From: Muscardinus avellanarius | Lineage: Eukaryota; Chordata; Mammalia; Rodentia; Gliridae | NCBI GenBank assembly: GCA_963383645.1 | Contig: OY726558.1 | Span: forward strand, 186,923,634 to 186,987,633 | Direction of reading: 5' to 3' | DNA: 64,000 nt | Shown: positions 53,687 through 64,000 of the stretch, piece by piece | How positions within the stretch are numbered: position 1 is the stretch's first letter | How the letters are laid out: every line of letters starts with the position of its first letter | Translations under genes and position numbers: made by a program | Notes under the pieces: generated by a model | Databases searched by the model: none | What the model was told of the DNA's origin: nothing | The model's input: the letters and a program-made list of their open reading frames with translations, nothing else

Positions 53687-53911
53687 TTTCTTTTTTTTTT
53701 TTTTTTTTTTTTTTGCGGGTCTGGGGATGGAACCCAGGGGCATTCAACCTCTGAGCTACACCCCCTGGCCTATTTTTTATTCTTTATTTTGAAACTGGGT
53801 CTCACTGAATTGCAGAGGGCCTCACTAAGTAGCTGAGGCTGTCCGAGAACCGCGATCCTCCAGTCTCAGCCTCCTGAATGCTGGGATTACAAGCGTGTGC
53901 CACCACGCCCG
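53687..53911 (-). mobile_element. B1-dID SINE with perfect 12-bp duplication
   Basis: GTTACCAAATTC at 53675-53686 and 53912-53923 flanks a CpG-rich reverse dimer with a T-run of about 25. Probably young. Confidence 0.9.
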
Positions 53912-53966
53912 GTTACCAAATTCAATAGTCAAACCACTAGCAATCAGGAATTTCATTAAGCATTCA

Positions 53967-54150
53967 TTTTTTTTTTTTTTTTTTTTTTTGGTGGTACTGG
54001 GGTTCCTGGAAGCCCTTGAACCTCCGGGCTACACTCCCAGACCTATTTTATATTTTTATTTGGAAACAGGGTCTCCTAAACCATTGTGGCTGGCTTCGAA
54101 CCTACATGATCCTCCTGTCTCTGCCACAAGTGTGCACCACCACACCTGGC
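53967..54150 (-). mobile_element. Hairpin-subfamily SINE
   Basis: Reverse copy with GGGGTTCCTGGAAGCCC and TAAACCATTGTGGCTGGC, a decayed version of the stem. Confidence 0.8.
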
Positions 54151-54151
54151 T

Positions 54152-54590
54152 TCTTTTTTTTTTTTTTTTTTTTTTTTGTACTAGGGATTGAACCCAGAGG
54201 CATTCTGTCTCTTAAGCTACACCCCATCCCTTTTTTTGGAGGGGGGGGTCTGGGGATGGAACCCAGGGGCATTCTACCTCCAAGCTACACCCCCAGCCCT
54301 ATTTTTTATTCTTTATTTTGAAACAGGGTCTCACTAAGTTGCAGAGGCCTCCTAAGTAGCTGAGGCTGTCCGCGAACTGCAATCCTCTGGTCTTAGCCTC
54401 CCAAATGCTGGGATTACAAGCACGCACCACCACGCCCGGCTCCTTTTTTACTTTTTTGTTTAGAAACAGGGTCTCGCTAGCTTGCTGAGAATCTTGCTAC
54501 ATTGCTGAGGCTGGCCTCAGATCTGTGATCCTCCCGTCTCAGCCTCCCAAGTACTGGGATGACAAGTGTATACCACCACGCTGGGCTGGC
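54152..54590 (-). mobile_element. B1-dID SINE split by another
   Basis: Host ID half (54178-54235), a nested full dimer (about 54240-54440) and the host B1 half (54441-54590), all reverse. Confidence 0.75.
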
Positions 54591-54940
54591 CACGTTTTCT
54601 CAACTCAGTTTCCTCTCCTCCTCTCCGGGGCACAACTCTGTCCTGGCTCTCTGACCTTACAGGATGTCTCTTCTTAGTCAGCCCTTCTGATTTCTTCCCA
54701 TCTTTCCAAACAAGGAACATTTCTTCTCAGCCTCCGTACCAATCTCTGAAGTGATTTTACCCACTCCTGTGGCCTTGGGCTGCGCGGACGCCATGATTAC
54801 AATGTCATTTTGATGTAGGATAGGAGAAATAAATAGAAAGGGAGCAGGTAGGAAGGAGAAGGGAAATATAACTTAGTATAAGAACCTGGTATTATAGGTC
54901 CTCAGTCTTTACTACCCAAACTAGTTCTCTTTCCCGGACC

Positions 54941-55331
54941 TGTCTCTCCCTAATTCCTGAGAAATCTGTAAATCTTCAAGTTAACAAAGAAAAAAAAGAA
55001 GGAAAGAAACTATAATTTCTCTGTGTACTGTTAACAAGACAGATATCTTGAGAAACATATAATTTAGGGGACTCTCCAGCTTCCCTGTGGGTCAGATAAT
55101 GGAGGCCTCAGCTCAGCCTGAGAACCCTGAAGATGACCGGCCAGACCACCAGACGACCGAAACCACCCGAGACTACCAGACTGACGTCGTCCTACAAGCC
55201 ACGAACCCCAAGAAGCATCGCCCTCTTGAGATGGCCCTCACCCTCCCTTGGAAGGGCTCTTCCTTCTTTCCTAAATAAAACTCGCCGTCTCTGACCGGCA
55301 TGTGCTGGGATTCTTCCCATCACATAAGCCA
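54941..55331 (+). mobile_element. Probable solo LTR
   Basis: TG at 54941 and CA at 55330-55331. CGGACC before and AGGACC after it would be a 6-bp duplication with one mismatch. CCTAAATAAAACTCGCCGTC (about 55270) has the poly-A signal of a retroviral LTR, with a GGAAGGGCTC-type region before it. The short frame at 55087-55278 is inside the LTR and not a gene. Confidence 0.5.
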
Positions 55332-55572
55332 AGGACCCTGCTGTTCCTACGGTGGAGCTCCTCTTTTTGAAAACTCCTCAGATCCCTCGTGGAATCAACC
55401 CTCTTTCCCTGATAATTCCAGTCCGTGGGGATAAAAAAGGAGAGGAAAACCTACCTCAGATTTCAGCAGACCAATCTTCCCTGGCATCTCATTATCCAGA
55501 AGGGCTATTCATTAGTCACGTGGTAAGGAAGGAAGAGTGATCATGTACCAAGCTGCATTTTAGGGTTCGGAT

Positions 55573-55945
55573 AATAATAATAATGATAAAATTAAAATGT
55601 TAAAATATTAATAATAAAATGCTATATAAATATAATATATATATATAATTTTTTTTGGTGGTACTGGGGTTCCTGGAAGCCCTTCTATCTCTGGGCTACA
55701 CTCCCAGACCTATTTTTATATTTTTATTTGGAAACAGGGTCTCTTAAGCCAGCGCGGCTGGCTCGGAACCTGCGCGATCCTCCTGTCTCCACCTCCAAGC
55801 GTGGGGATTACAAGCATGCGCCACCACACCCGGCTTATATTTATATATTTTAACATATATTTAATATATTTATAATAAATAGACAAAATATAATGTAAAT
55901 ATATAAATAAAATAATAATAAAATAGTATTATTATTATACTTGGG
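55573..55945 (-). mobile_element. Hairpin-subfamily SINE between AT-rich tracts
   Basis: SINE at 55652-55835 with TAAGCCAGCGCGGCTGGC, flanked on both sides by TA- and TAA-rich DNA (55573-55651 and 55838-55945). Confidence 0.8.
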
Positions 55946-56029
55946 ATTGTGCCACCATGCCTGGCTAAGGATTCTAATTATTATGGAATAAAAACTAACA
56001 TTAGAAAATATTTCATAGACATTAATAGG

Positions 56030-56200
56030 TATTCTCTTTCTCTTCCTCCCTCCCCCCTCCTCTCTGTTCTGGTACTGGAGATTGAATTCAGGGGTGTTCT
56101 ACATCTGAGCTATACTCCCAGACCTTTGTATATATTTTTTTCTAAACAGGGTCTAACCTGATAGTTTGTTGAGACTCTATATTGCAGAGACTAGTCTCCA
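56030..56200 (-). mobile_element. Diverged B1-dID SINE
   Basis: Reverse ID half (GGTACTGGAGATTGAATTCA) and part of a B1 half, missing the B1 5' end. Confidence 0.6.
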
Positions 56201-56242
56201 ACACACTTATTTATGAACTTTCCTATAAGTGGCAATTCCTTT

Positions 56243-56440
56243 TTTGGGGGGAACTGGGGGTTGAACCCAAAGGCATTCTACCTCCAAGATATGGCTCTGC
56301 TCTTTTTTATTTTGGAACAGGGTCTTGCTAAGTTACCAAGAGCCTCATTCAATTACTGAGGCTTGGTCTCGAACCCGTGACCCTCCTGTCTCAGCCTCCC
56401 AAGTACGGAGATTATAGGCATGCACCACCATGCCCAACCT
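56243..56440 (-). mobile_element. B1-dID SINE
   Basis: Reverse dimer. AGTGGCAATTCCTT before and AGCAGTAATTCTTA after it may be a worn target duplication. Confidence 0.75.
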
Positions 56441-56899
56441 ATCAGCAGTAATTCTTATTACACCTGTACTGTAGCGAGCACAGAAGTCAGATGACTCAAG
56501 GCTACAAATAGTAGATTACCATAACCTGAATCAGACAATAACTCTAATTAAGGCTGTTGTTGTACCTATAATTCTTTCCTAGAGATCAGCACAGCTTCTG
56601 GTCCTTTATATGTGGCCATTGAGCTGGCAATCTCTTTCCTCTAATTCAATAAACAGAGAACATGTAACACTGGGCTCTTATCTGACAAGGACATAGCCTC
56701 CCTTCACAGTTCTCCCTATCGGGTGATAAATTCTCTGGCACTGGGCCACAATTTAGGCTGTCATCTCATTACCGCACCAGACATCAATCTGACCTGCCAC
56801 GTGGATGAGGCCAAACAGGACCTGCAGGAGAGGAAGCAGAGGCTGCGCAGTGCTCCTGTGGGGAGAAGCCAGGCTCTGCGGACCGTGCTGAATGATCAG
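56441..56899. other. Unassigned sequence
   Basis: No gene or repeat identified with confidence. Confidence 0.4.
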
Positions 56900-56999
56900 G
56901 CGGGCATCCTCCCACACCTCAGGCACTGGTGGCAGCCGAGTTGGAGGCAGAACTTGGTTGCTGGGGAAGTGCCCACTCGGGTGTACGGGTGTAGCCAAG

Positions 57000-57046
<47 letters not shown>

Positions 57047-57175
57047 AGGCTCTGCCCAGCTTCAGCATCTGACTTTGACCATCTCTCTGTCTCTTTTGCC
57101 CTCTTCTCCCCACTATGATCTTTTAAGGATCTCCAGCTCCTGCTTGAGGTCGGTGTAAAATCAACCATGTATAAA
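56900..57175 (+). mobile_element. MaLR-like LTR fragment with (TG)n
   Basis: GGCAGCCGAGTTGGAGGCAG, ACTTGGTTGCTGGGGAAG and ATCTCCAGCTCCTGCTTG match the LTR at 51604-52150. About 21 TG units (57002-57043) lie inside. Confidence 0.55.
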
Positions 57176-57189
57176 TGGTCCACATAGAG

Positions 57190-57690
57190 CTGAGGGTGGC
57201 GGTGCATGCTTGTAATCCCAGCATTTGGGAGGCGAAGACCAGAGGATCATGGTTCCTGGACAGCTCCTCAGCTCTTGAGGCCCTCTGCAACTCAGTGAGA
57301 CTCTGTTTCAAAATAAAGAATAAAAAATAGGGCCGTGGGTGTATCTCAGAGGTAGAATGCCCTTGGGTTCCATCCCCAGTACTGCAAAAAAAAAAAAAAA
57401 AGAAGAAGAAGAAAAGAAAGAGAGAAAGCAAAAAAGAAAAGGAAAGGAAAGGAAAAAAAGGAAAGAAAAAAAAAAAGAAAAGAAGCCAGGTGTGGTGGTG
57501 CACCCTTGTAATCCCAGCATTCGGGAGGCTGAGACAGGAGGATCTAGATTTGTGGACAGCCTCAGCTACATAGTGAGGCCCTTTGCAACCCAGTGAGACA
57601 CTGTTTCAAAATAAAGAATAAAAAATATATAGGGCTGGGAGTATGGCTCAAAAGTAGAATGCCCCTGGGGTCCATCCCCAGCACTGCAAA
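57190..57690 (+). mobile_element. Two B1-dID SINEs with purine tract between
   Basis: Dimers at 57190-57387 and 57484-57690, separated by an A/G-rich expanded tail (57388-57480). Confidence 0.8.
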
Positions 57691-57839
57691 AAAAAAAGTC
57701 CACGGACACATACCCATACATAGGTACTGATGCCACCACGCTGAGACTCGCTTTCTTCTGACTTCTGCATGTCAGACCATGGGTCGCAGAGGTTCGAATG
57801 CTGACTAAAACCGATGGCTAGTCTCAGAGTGAGACAGTT

Positions 57840-58497
57840 TTTGTCTGTGGGTGTGCTTGGTACTGGGGAAGGAACCCAGGAGCATGCCACTTCCAGGCTA
57901 TGCTCCCAGCACTTTTTACTTTTTATTTTGACACTGGGTCTCACTAAGATGCTGAGTCTTACTAGGTTGCTAAGGCTGGTCTCAAACCTGGGAGCCTCCT
58001 GTATTAGCCTCCCAAGTACTGGAATTATAAGCATGCACCACCACAAACAGCTCTGAGACAAGGCAAAAATGTTTTGTTTTGTTTTGTTTTGGGACTTGGG
58101 ATTGAACCCAGGGCAATCTACCTCTGGGCTACACCCCAGCCCAATATATTATTCTGTATTTGGAAACAGGGTCTCATTAAGTTGCAGAGGGCCTAAGTAA
58201 GTGAGGCTGGCTGTGAAACTTCAATCCTCCTGGCTCAGCCTCCCAAGTACTGGGATTAGAAGTGTGTGCCACCATACCTGGCTATTTTTGTTTTTCTTTT
58301 TACTAGGAATTGAACCCAGAGTCATTCTACCTCAAAACTACTACAGTCCTTTTTTTATTTTTTATTTTGAAACAGTGTCTCACTAAGTTGCTGATGGTCT
58401 TACTAAATTGATGAAACTGGTCTAGAACCTGCAATCCTCCCATCTTAGCCTCCCAACTACTGGGATTACAGGTGTGCACCATCACGCCTGGCTGAGA
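57840..58497 (-). mobile_element. Three reverse B1-dID SINEs in series
   Basis: Copies at about 57845-58055, 58070-58285 (tail of TTTTG units) and 58290-58497, all in the same orientation. Confidence 0.8.
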
Positions 58498-58568
58498 CAA
58501 ATTTTTTGTCGCATGTGAAAGCTCACTGGAAGTCTGTCACTGCTGGAGATATGTTCAAATCAGGAACC

Positions 58569-58761
58569 CTGCTGGGCATGGTGGCACACGCTTGTAATCC
58601 CTGCATTTGGGAGGCTGAGACAAGAGGATTGCAGTTTGTGGATAGCCTCAGTTCCTTAATGAGGCTCTTTGCAACTCAGTGAGACACTGTTTCAGAATAA
58701 AGAATAAAAAATGGGGCTCAGGGTATAGCTCAGAGGTCAAATGCCCCTGGGTTCCATCCCC

Positions 58762-58800
<39 letters not shown>
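58569..58800 (+). mobile_element. B1-dID SINE with (CA)n tail
   Basis: Forward dimer ending in about 17 CA units. Confidence 0.8.
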
Positions 58801-58801
<1 letters not shown>

Positions 58802-59139
58802 CAGGAATCCTCACCACAGGATAGCTCTGTGCTCGGCCACCCTCAGGCATATCCAGTGATTTTGTGAGCAGAGTGATTAAGGTGCTAGGGAAGAAGCCAG
58901 TATGGTGTCGGTGTCAGACTTCCTCTCACCTGCTCACCTGGCTGCTGTTTCCACCGAGTGTCCAGCCGGCTCACGGGCACAACCAGCCCTGGCACCAAGG
59001 TGGTCCAGGAAGGAGCCAGCCACAGCCTTGCCCCGGGTATCTGTGCTCCGTTCAAGAGGCACATGCTGTGCTGGGATTTGATTTCGCTGAGCTCCATCCT
59101 TCGACCAGCCCCACCATCTATGATCTCTGGGTTTACTGA
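58801..59139. other. Unassigned sequence
   Basis: No feature recognised. Confidence 0.45.
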
Positions 59140-59490
59140 ACTCAAGATCATGGGTTCTCTTCCAAATTCAATTCTGATCAAGAAACTCATTGGTAGCAAA
59201 AGAAGTGAATTAAAACAACAGAAATGTGTTTCCCTCACAATTGGGAGGCTAGATGTCTGAAACCAGAGCTTCAGGGAAGACCCTTCCTGGCTTCTCCCTA
59301 ACTTCTAGTGGTTTCGAGCAAACCTTGAGGTTCCGTCAATTTCTGACTCCATCTTCCTCTTCTCTAGAAGTCTGTCTTGGCACCTCCCCATCTCTTCTTA
59401 TTAGGAAGGTAATTATTGGAATTAGAGCCACCCTGATCAATGTAACTTGGTCATATTTGCAAAGGCCTTGTTTCCAAATCCAATCGTAAG
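59140..59490 (-). mobile_element. MaLR-type LTR or related repeat, antisense
   Basis: ACAATTGGGAGGCTAGATGT, CTTCTAGTGGTTTCGAGCAA, TAGAGCCACCCTGATCAATG and GCAAAGGCCTTGTTTCCAAA follow a familiar antisense order of a mammal-wide LTR repeat. Confidence 0.6.
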
Positions 59491-59529
59491 TATGGAGCCA
59501 GGGGAAAGGAATTAAGACCTAAACATTTC

Positions 59530-60165
59530 CTTCCTTCCTTTCATTTTTGGTGGTACTGGGGGTGGAACCCAGAGGCTTTCTACCTCCGGGCTATACTCCC
59601 AGACCTTTTTTTTTTATATTTTATTTGGAAACAGGGTCTCACTAGGTTGCTGAAAGCCTCACTAAGTAGCTGAGGCTGGCTTCGAACCCGTGCGATCCTC
59701 CTGTCTCAGCCTCCCAAGCGCGGGGATTACAAGCGTGCGCCACCACGCCCAGCCTTCCTTTCTTTTTTGTACTAGGGATTGAACACAGGGACATTCTACC
59801 ACTAGCTACACCCCTAGCCTCCCCCCCTTTTAAAATTTTTTTTTAGCAAGACTGGATCTTGCTAAGTTGCTAATGCTGGCTTCAAACCCGTGATCCTCCT
59901 GTCTCAGGCTCCCAAGTACTAGAATTATAGGTAGGTGACACCATGCCTGGATACTTTTACTTATTTAATAACTTATTATTTATTTATGTGGTACTAAGGA
60001 TTGAACCCATCCATGGGCATTCTACCTCTGAGCTATACCCCCAGCCCCGATTTATTTTTGTTTTGGGGACTGGGTCTCACTAAGTTGCTAAGGCTGTTAG
60101 AACCTGTGATTTTCTTGTCTCTGCCTCCCAAATACTGGGATGACAGGCGTGCGCCACCAAGCCAG
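59530..60165 (-). mobile_element. Three reverse B1-dID SINEs in series
   Basis: Copies at 59530-59755 (CpG-rich, young-looking), 59756-59960 and about 59985-60165. CCTTCCTTTC recurs on both sides of the first copy, a likely target duplication. Confidence 0.8.
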
Positions 60166-60470
60166 TTTAAACTTATCTTTAAGAACACAATTCAACTTAC
60201 AACAGAGAGTGACTGGAAGGGATGACGTATCTGTAAAGAGAATAGGGAGACCAAGACCCCAGTGATAAGCCAGGCCACGTATTACTGCTGTAGTTTAAAA
60301 GCCAGATTGTTGCAGTGCACACAGACAGACAAATCCAGTGTGACCTAAGGTGTTTCCATGGATGGGGTAAATACCTTAACTGGCACACTGGTGCTAGAAA
60401 CACACTCATGCTGGTGAATGGCCAGTGTTCAGGGTATGTGGAAAGACTAATATTTTATTTTACTTACTTG
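60166..60470. other. Unassigned sequence
   Basis: Contains a segment at about 60389-60450 that is repeated in diverged form at about 61527-61585. Confidence 0.4.
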
Positions 60471-60471
60471 A

Positions 60472-60676
60472 TTTTTGCAGTATTGGGGATAGAACCCAGG
60501 GGTGTTCTACCTCTGAGCTATACCCCCAGCCCTATTTTTTATTCTTTTTTTTTTTTTTAAGCAGGGTCTCACTGAATTGCAAAGGGCCTAAGTAGCCAAG
60601 ACTGTCCTCAAATCACGAATCTCCTGTCTCGGCCTCCCAAATGCTGGGATTACAAGCATGTACCACCATCCCTGGT
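60472..60676 (-). mobile_element. B1-dID SINE
   Basis: Reverse dimer with an internal run of about 14 T in its linker. Confidence 0.8.
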
Positions 60677-61021
60677 GAGACTCACATATTTTAGACAAAA
60701 TCATTAGATTACATGAACGGGGGCTCAGAAAGACCCTCACCCTCCTTTTTGGCATGGATCCTAAGGCAAGGTTCTGAAATGGTCCTGTGTGTCCGGCCGT
60801 GATTTCAGAGAATTTTGCTTGCCCAGGGGTTGACCGCGTCTGGCCTCCACATCACTCCTGTTCGTTCGTCACCCGTTCAATGTACCCTCCAACCCTGCAC
60901 ACAGCGAGAGCTGGGGCTCTGCGGAGTTTGAAGAACAGGCTATGGGAACTGTCTTTAGGCCTAATACGTGACTGTGTGGTAGAAGCAGACTGAAGTCAGC
61001 TCTCCTTAGAATCCAGGAACA
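60677..61021. other. Unassigned sequence before the gap
   Basis: No recognised feature. Confidence 0.4.
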
Positions 61022-61221
61022 NNNNNNNNNNNNNNNNNNNNNNNNNNNNNNNNNNNNNNNNNNNNNNNNNNNNNNNNNNNNNNNNNNNNNNNNNNNNNNN
61101 NNNNNNNNNNNNNNNNNNNNNNNNNNNNNNNNNNNNNNNNNNNNNNNNNNNNNNNNNNNNNNNNNNNNNNNNNNNNNNNNNNNNNNNNNNNNNNNNNNNN
61201 NNNNNNNNNNNNNNNNNNNNN
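61022..61221. other. Assembly gap
   Basis: Exactly 200 N. The round length suggests a placeholder, so the true distance is unknown. Confidence 0.98.
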
Positions 61222-61658
61222 TACACGCTGACCCAAAGTTAACATGCTATGAGACTACAGCCCAGCAGCAACCACCTCCAATCCACCACCAGGAAATAAA
61301 GGGCTCACAGCTGCGAGGCTGTACCATCTACTACACGTTATGTTTGGTTGTAGTTAGGTTAAAATGTCCCCTAAAGAGCGCATTTATTAATATTCAGGAC
61401 CTCAATAGGTAAGTCATGGGAGTTGTAATTTCTCCAGTGGACCTCCACCAGTGAGTCCGATGGGCTGACACAATGGTGACTCTCCTCGTCCCTGTGTTTC
61501 TCCTTGAGCTGTTTCTATGGTGCTAGAAACATATCCATGCTGGTGAGTGGCCAGTACTCAGGAGGAAAGACAAATATGTTTCCAGGTTTTGAGACCCTTT
61601 CTTAACACCCCTGAGAGATAGTGTCAACCACCAGCTGCTTGGTTGCAAAAGAAGTCAG

Positions 61659-61660
<2 letters not shown>
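61222..61660. other. Unassigned sequence, possibly old LTR
   Basis: TTAGGTTAAAATGTCCCCTA recalls the start of MaLR-type LTRs, but the rest was not matched. Confidence 0.3.
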
Positions 61661-61661
<1 letters not shown>

Positions 61662-61694
<33 letters not shown>

Positions 61695-61892
61695 TAATGG
61701 GGATTGAACTCAGAAGCGTAGCATTCTACCTCAGAGATACACCCAGCCCTATTTTATTTTTATTTTGAAACAGAGTGTTGCTAAGTTTCTATGGACCTTA
61801 TTTAGTTATTGAGGTTATCCTCAAATCTGTGATCCTCCTGTCTCAGCCTCCCGAGTACTGGCATTACAGGTGTGTGCCACTGTGCCAGGCTT
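61662..61892 (-). mobile_element. B1-dID SINE with (TG)n tail
   Basis: About 15 TG units followed by a diverged reverse dimer. Confidence 0.75.
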
Positions 61893-62958
61893 ACAAGGCC
61901 ACTTTTGAGCATAAGAGATGCTGCCCAGGAATACCCTTGGAAACTTGAAGGAAAAAGCGAGGGGCTTGCTGACTTTACAGACGGGATCTGGGCCAGCGAC
62001 AGGCAGCTGGTGTTACTGGCGTCCTAGGCCAGGGGCCCCACTATGGCCATCCCAACAAATCAAGTTCTGCCACTCCCCCAAAAACCAACTGAAAAGGCAA
62101 GGTCAAAAGCAAGGAAAGGAACTTTAATCAGTATGGCCATACTGAGAGGACAAGAGGCCCAGTATTTCCAGCCTGTGTTCTGGGTACCAACACCACTGCC
62201 CAGGTTATATAGACAAAGGGCAGAAGTACGCACAGTTGAGCCGTCACGATCGAGTGGCGGTCCGGTAGATCATTATGGCGGGACTGGTCAGGCGGTACCT
62301 CGCTGGCCACAGCGAGAGAGTTGCTGTTGTCTGGGGGAGGGGGGATCTTCAATCATCACCCTTTTATATTCCTGTTACTCCTGGAATTCACGGTGAATGC
62401 CAAGGAAAACGACTGGGTGCAAAGGAGGCAGAGGTGCGGCACTTAAAACAGCATCTACTTACTCATTAGTTATGTGCAGACCCAAGGGAAGAGTCGGTGC
62501 TTTAATAAAAGCAGCCTGGGGGCCCCGTCACACCCCTCTGTGATCTTACCCCGAGGGATGTGGTGCAGGGAGGGACAGCTCCCTCAGCTAGGCGGGCCTG
62601 GGGCCTGCTCCCTTCCGCTCTCCCTTCTGTCATCTGTACCTACAGCAGAACCCACAGCTCCGGGACAGTACAGACCCCTGATACTTGGTGCTGGAGGAAC
62701 GCTCTGGGAACATGCTTGCGCAGCAGGTCCTGGCACTGGGGTCTGATGATCCCTGAACTCCAGGATCCCTCCGGGAACGCAATGGCGAGGACGAGGATGC
62801 AGAGTTCTCTTGCCGGATGGATGGTGCAGCCACCGTGGCCATTGTACTTCACCGTTTATACAATGGGGGACATTGCCTGTTTCTATCCCGGACCCAGGCA
62901 TCCCAAACTCCTGGACTGACCCTTCCCACCGATAAACTGGAGTACATTCTTTTATTGA
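61893..62958. other. Unassigned block
   Basis: About 1 kb free of recognised repeats. Several frames of 100-120 codons overlap on both strands with no domain. It may include old LTR DNA; no gene is called. Confidence 0.35.
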
Positions 62959-63165
62959 TTGATTGAAGTATTGGAGATGGAACCCAGGGGTCTTCTACGT
63001 CTGAGCTACACTCCAGCCCTATTTTTTTATTCTTTATTTTGAAAGAGGGTCTCACTGAGTTACAAAGGGCCTCACTAAGTAGCTGAGGGTGGCTGCGAAC
63101 CTGCGATCCTCCCATTTCAGCCTCCCAGGTACCGGAATTACAAGTGTGCGTCACCACACCCAGCT
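62959..63165 (-). mobile_element. B1-dID SINE
   Basis: Reverse dimer. AAACTGGAGTACATTCTT before and AAATTGGAGCATATTCTT after it are a worn target duplication with three mismatches. Confidence 0.8.
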
Positions 63166-63239
63166 CAATAAATTGGAGCATATTCTTGACAAGTCTCTCT
63201 TATATTTCTTTCTAGCAGGGATTGTAAAGTAGTTGGCTC

Positions 63240-63318
63240 TGGGCTGTGAATGGAGTTCAGTGGTGGAATATTTGCCCAGCATGTACAAGGCCAGAGGTTT
63301 GATCCCCAGTGCCCCAAA
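63240..63318 (+). mobile_element. ID-type SINE monomer
   Basis: GAATGGAGTTCAGTGGTGGA, the retained central TTTGCCCAGCATGTACAAGG, then GGTTTGATCCCCAGTGCC. Confidence 0.7.
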
Positions 63319-63752
63319 ATAAACAAAAATAAACAAACGTAGTCAGCTTGACATGTCTCTCTATTCTATCTTGATTTCATCAAATCTATTTCCTTTTTGA
63401 AAACTATATCCCACTCCTTCCCAAGCCCTGACCCCTCAGCACTCCATGTGAAGTAGGAACGATACAAAGAAGTGAAATTCAGTCTCTGAAATGACATCTC
63501 AACGTCCATATTCACATGACTCTAAGCAAAATGCAAATATGGAGAAACCTGCTTTGTTTTTGTTTTGGCTTGGTTTGGTCTTATTTCTTTTTTTTTTTTA
63601 ATGATGACCTCTGTATTCACCTGTTATTCCCAAGCCATAAGTCATTTCTCAAGGAAGTACTTCCCCAAAGTAACCAACAAAGACTCCCTCAGTATACATA
63701 CGCTCCCAGACTATATCTCAGGCAATGAACCAAAAGGGATTTTTAAAAATGA
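63319..63752. other. Unassigned sequence
   Basis: No gene or repeat recognised. Confidence 0.4.
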
Positions 63753-64000
63753 GAATGTGGGCCGGGCGTGGTGGCGCACGCTTGTAATCCCCGCGCTTGG
63801 GAGGCAGAGACAGGAGGATCGCGCAGGTTCGAAGCCAGCCGCGCGCGCTGGCTTAGGAGACCCTGTTTCTAAATAAAAATATAAAAATAGGTCTGGGAGT
63901 GTAGCCCGGAGGTAGAAGGGCTTCCAGGAACCCCAGTACCACCAAAAAAAAAAAAAAAAAATAATAATAATAATAAAATAAAATCAAAAATAAATAAATA
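63753..64000 (+). mobile_element. Hairpin-subfamily SINE, young-looking
   Basis: Forward copy with intact CpGs (GGCCGGGCGTGGTGGCGCAC), the stem GCCAGCCGCGCGCGCTGGC and GGGCTTCCAGGAACCCC. The tail has an A-run and AAT repeats to the window end. Confidence 0.9.

Noticed and set aside
55087..55278. 63-codon frame with acidic, threonine-rich N-terminus
   Set aside because: It lies inside the probable solo LTR upstream of its poly-A signal and has no family match.
58864..59260. Overlapping frames of 90-117 codons on both strands
   Set aside because: They run into the antisense LTR at 59140-59490 and show no domain.
1..64000. Bacterial operon, phage or defence system
   Set aside because: No prokaryotic coding density or ribosome-binding pattern. 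Interspersed 7SL/tRNA SINEs, L1 and LTRs show mammalian nuclear DNA.

Overview
The window is nuclear DNA from a mammal, most likely a rodent of the squirrel-related clade. It is dense with dimeric SINEs that join a 7SL RNA-derived B1-like left part to a shortened tRNA-Ala (ID)-like right part. This B1-dID architecture is known from squirrels, dormice, beavers and relatives. The copies here differ from the squirrel consensus as I remember it, so a sister lineage such as the mountain beaver (Aplodontia) is possible; that is inference. I find no host protein-coding gene, no rRNA or intact tRNA gene, and no bacterial or phage sequence. Most long open frames are translations of SINEs or microsatellites.

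Layout. 1-18,000 is SINE-rich, with an old L1 3' end (about 3,465-5,250), a MER20/MER5-like MITE, a minus-strand LTR (about 9,530-10,290) and a MaLR-type LTR (about 13,585-13,905). 18,400-21,068 holds two L1 3' ends split by SINEs. 22,345-23,805 is unassigned sequence followed by an LTR-like block. 26,028-27,535 contains a near-identical 98-bp duplication. 29,858-30,270 is a solo LTR with a 6-bp target duplication inside a SINE. 30,947-30,988 is a 42-bp retrocopy of the 5' half of a threonine tRNA. 31,757-36,120 is an L1-derived element with a broken ORF1. 37,885-38,990 is a MaLR LTR split by another solo LTR. 45,311-48,094 is a complete L1-derived insertion with an intact ORF1. 49,000-64,000 is again SINE-rich, with several LTR fragments and one 200-bp assembly gap.

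The most interesting system is the pair at 31.8-36.1 kb (plus strand) and 45.3-48.1 kb (minus strand). Both run 5'UTR, ORF1, then an inverted piece of the 3' part of ORF2, then a sense 3'UTR and A-tail. The second copy is 2,784 bp, starts with a YY1-type L1 start signal, and has a perfect 10-bp target site duplication. It therefore moved as one unit. This looks like a non-autonomous half-L1 (HAL1-like) family that encodes only the ORF1 RNA-binding protein, relies on another L1 for reverse transcriptase, and carries an antisense ORF2 segment as a fixed part.

The window is also a record of nested insertions. Many SINEs lie inside other SINEs, often in the A-rich linker between the two halves, with readable target duplications.
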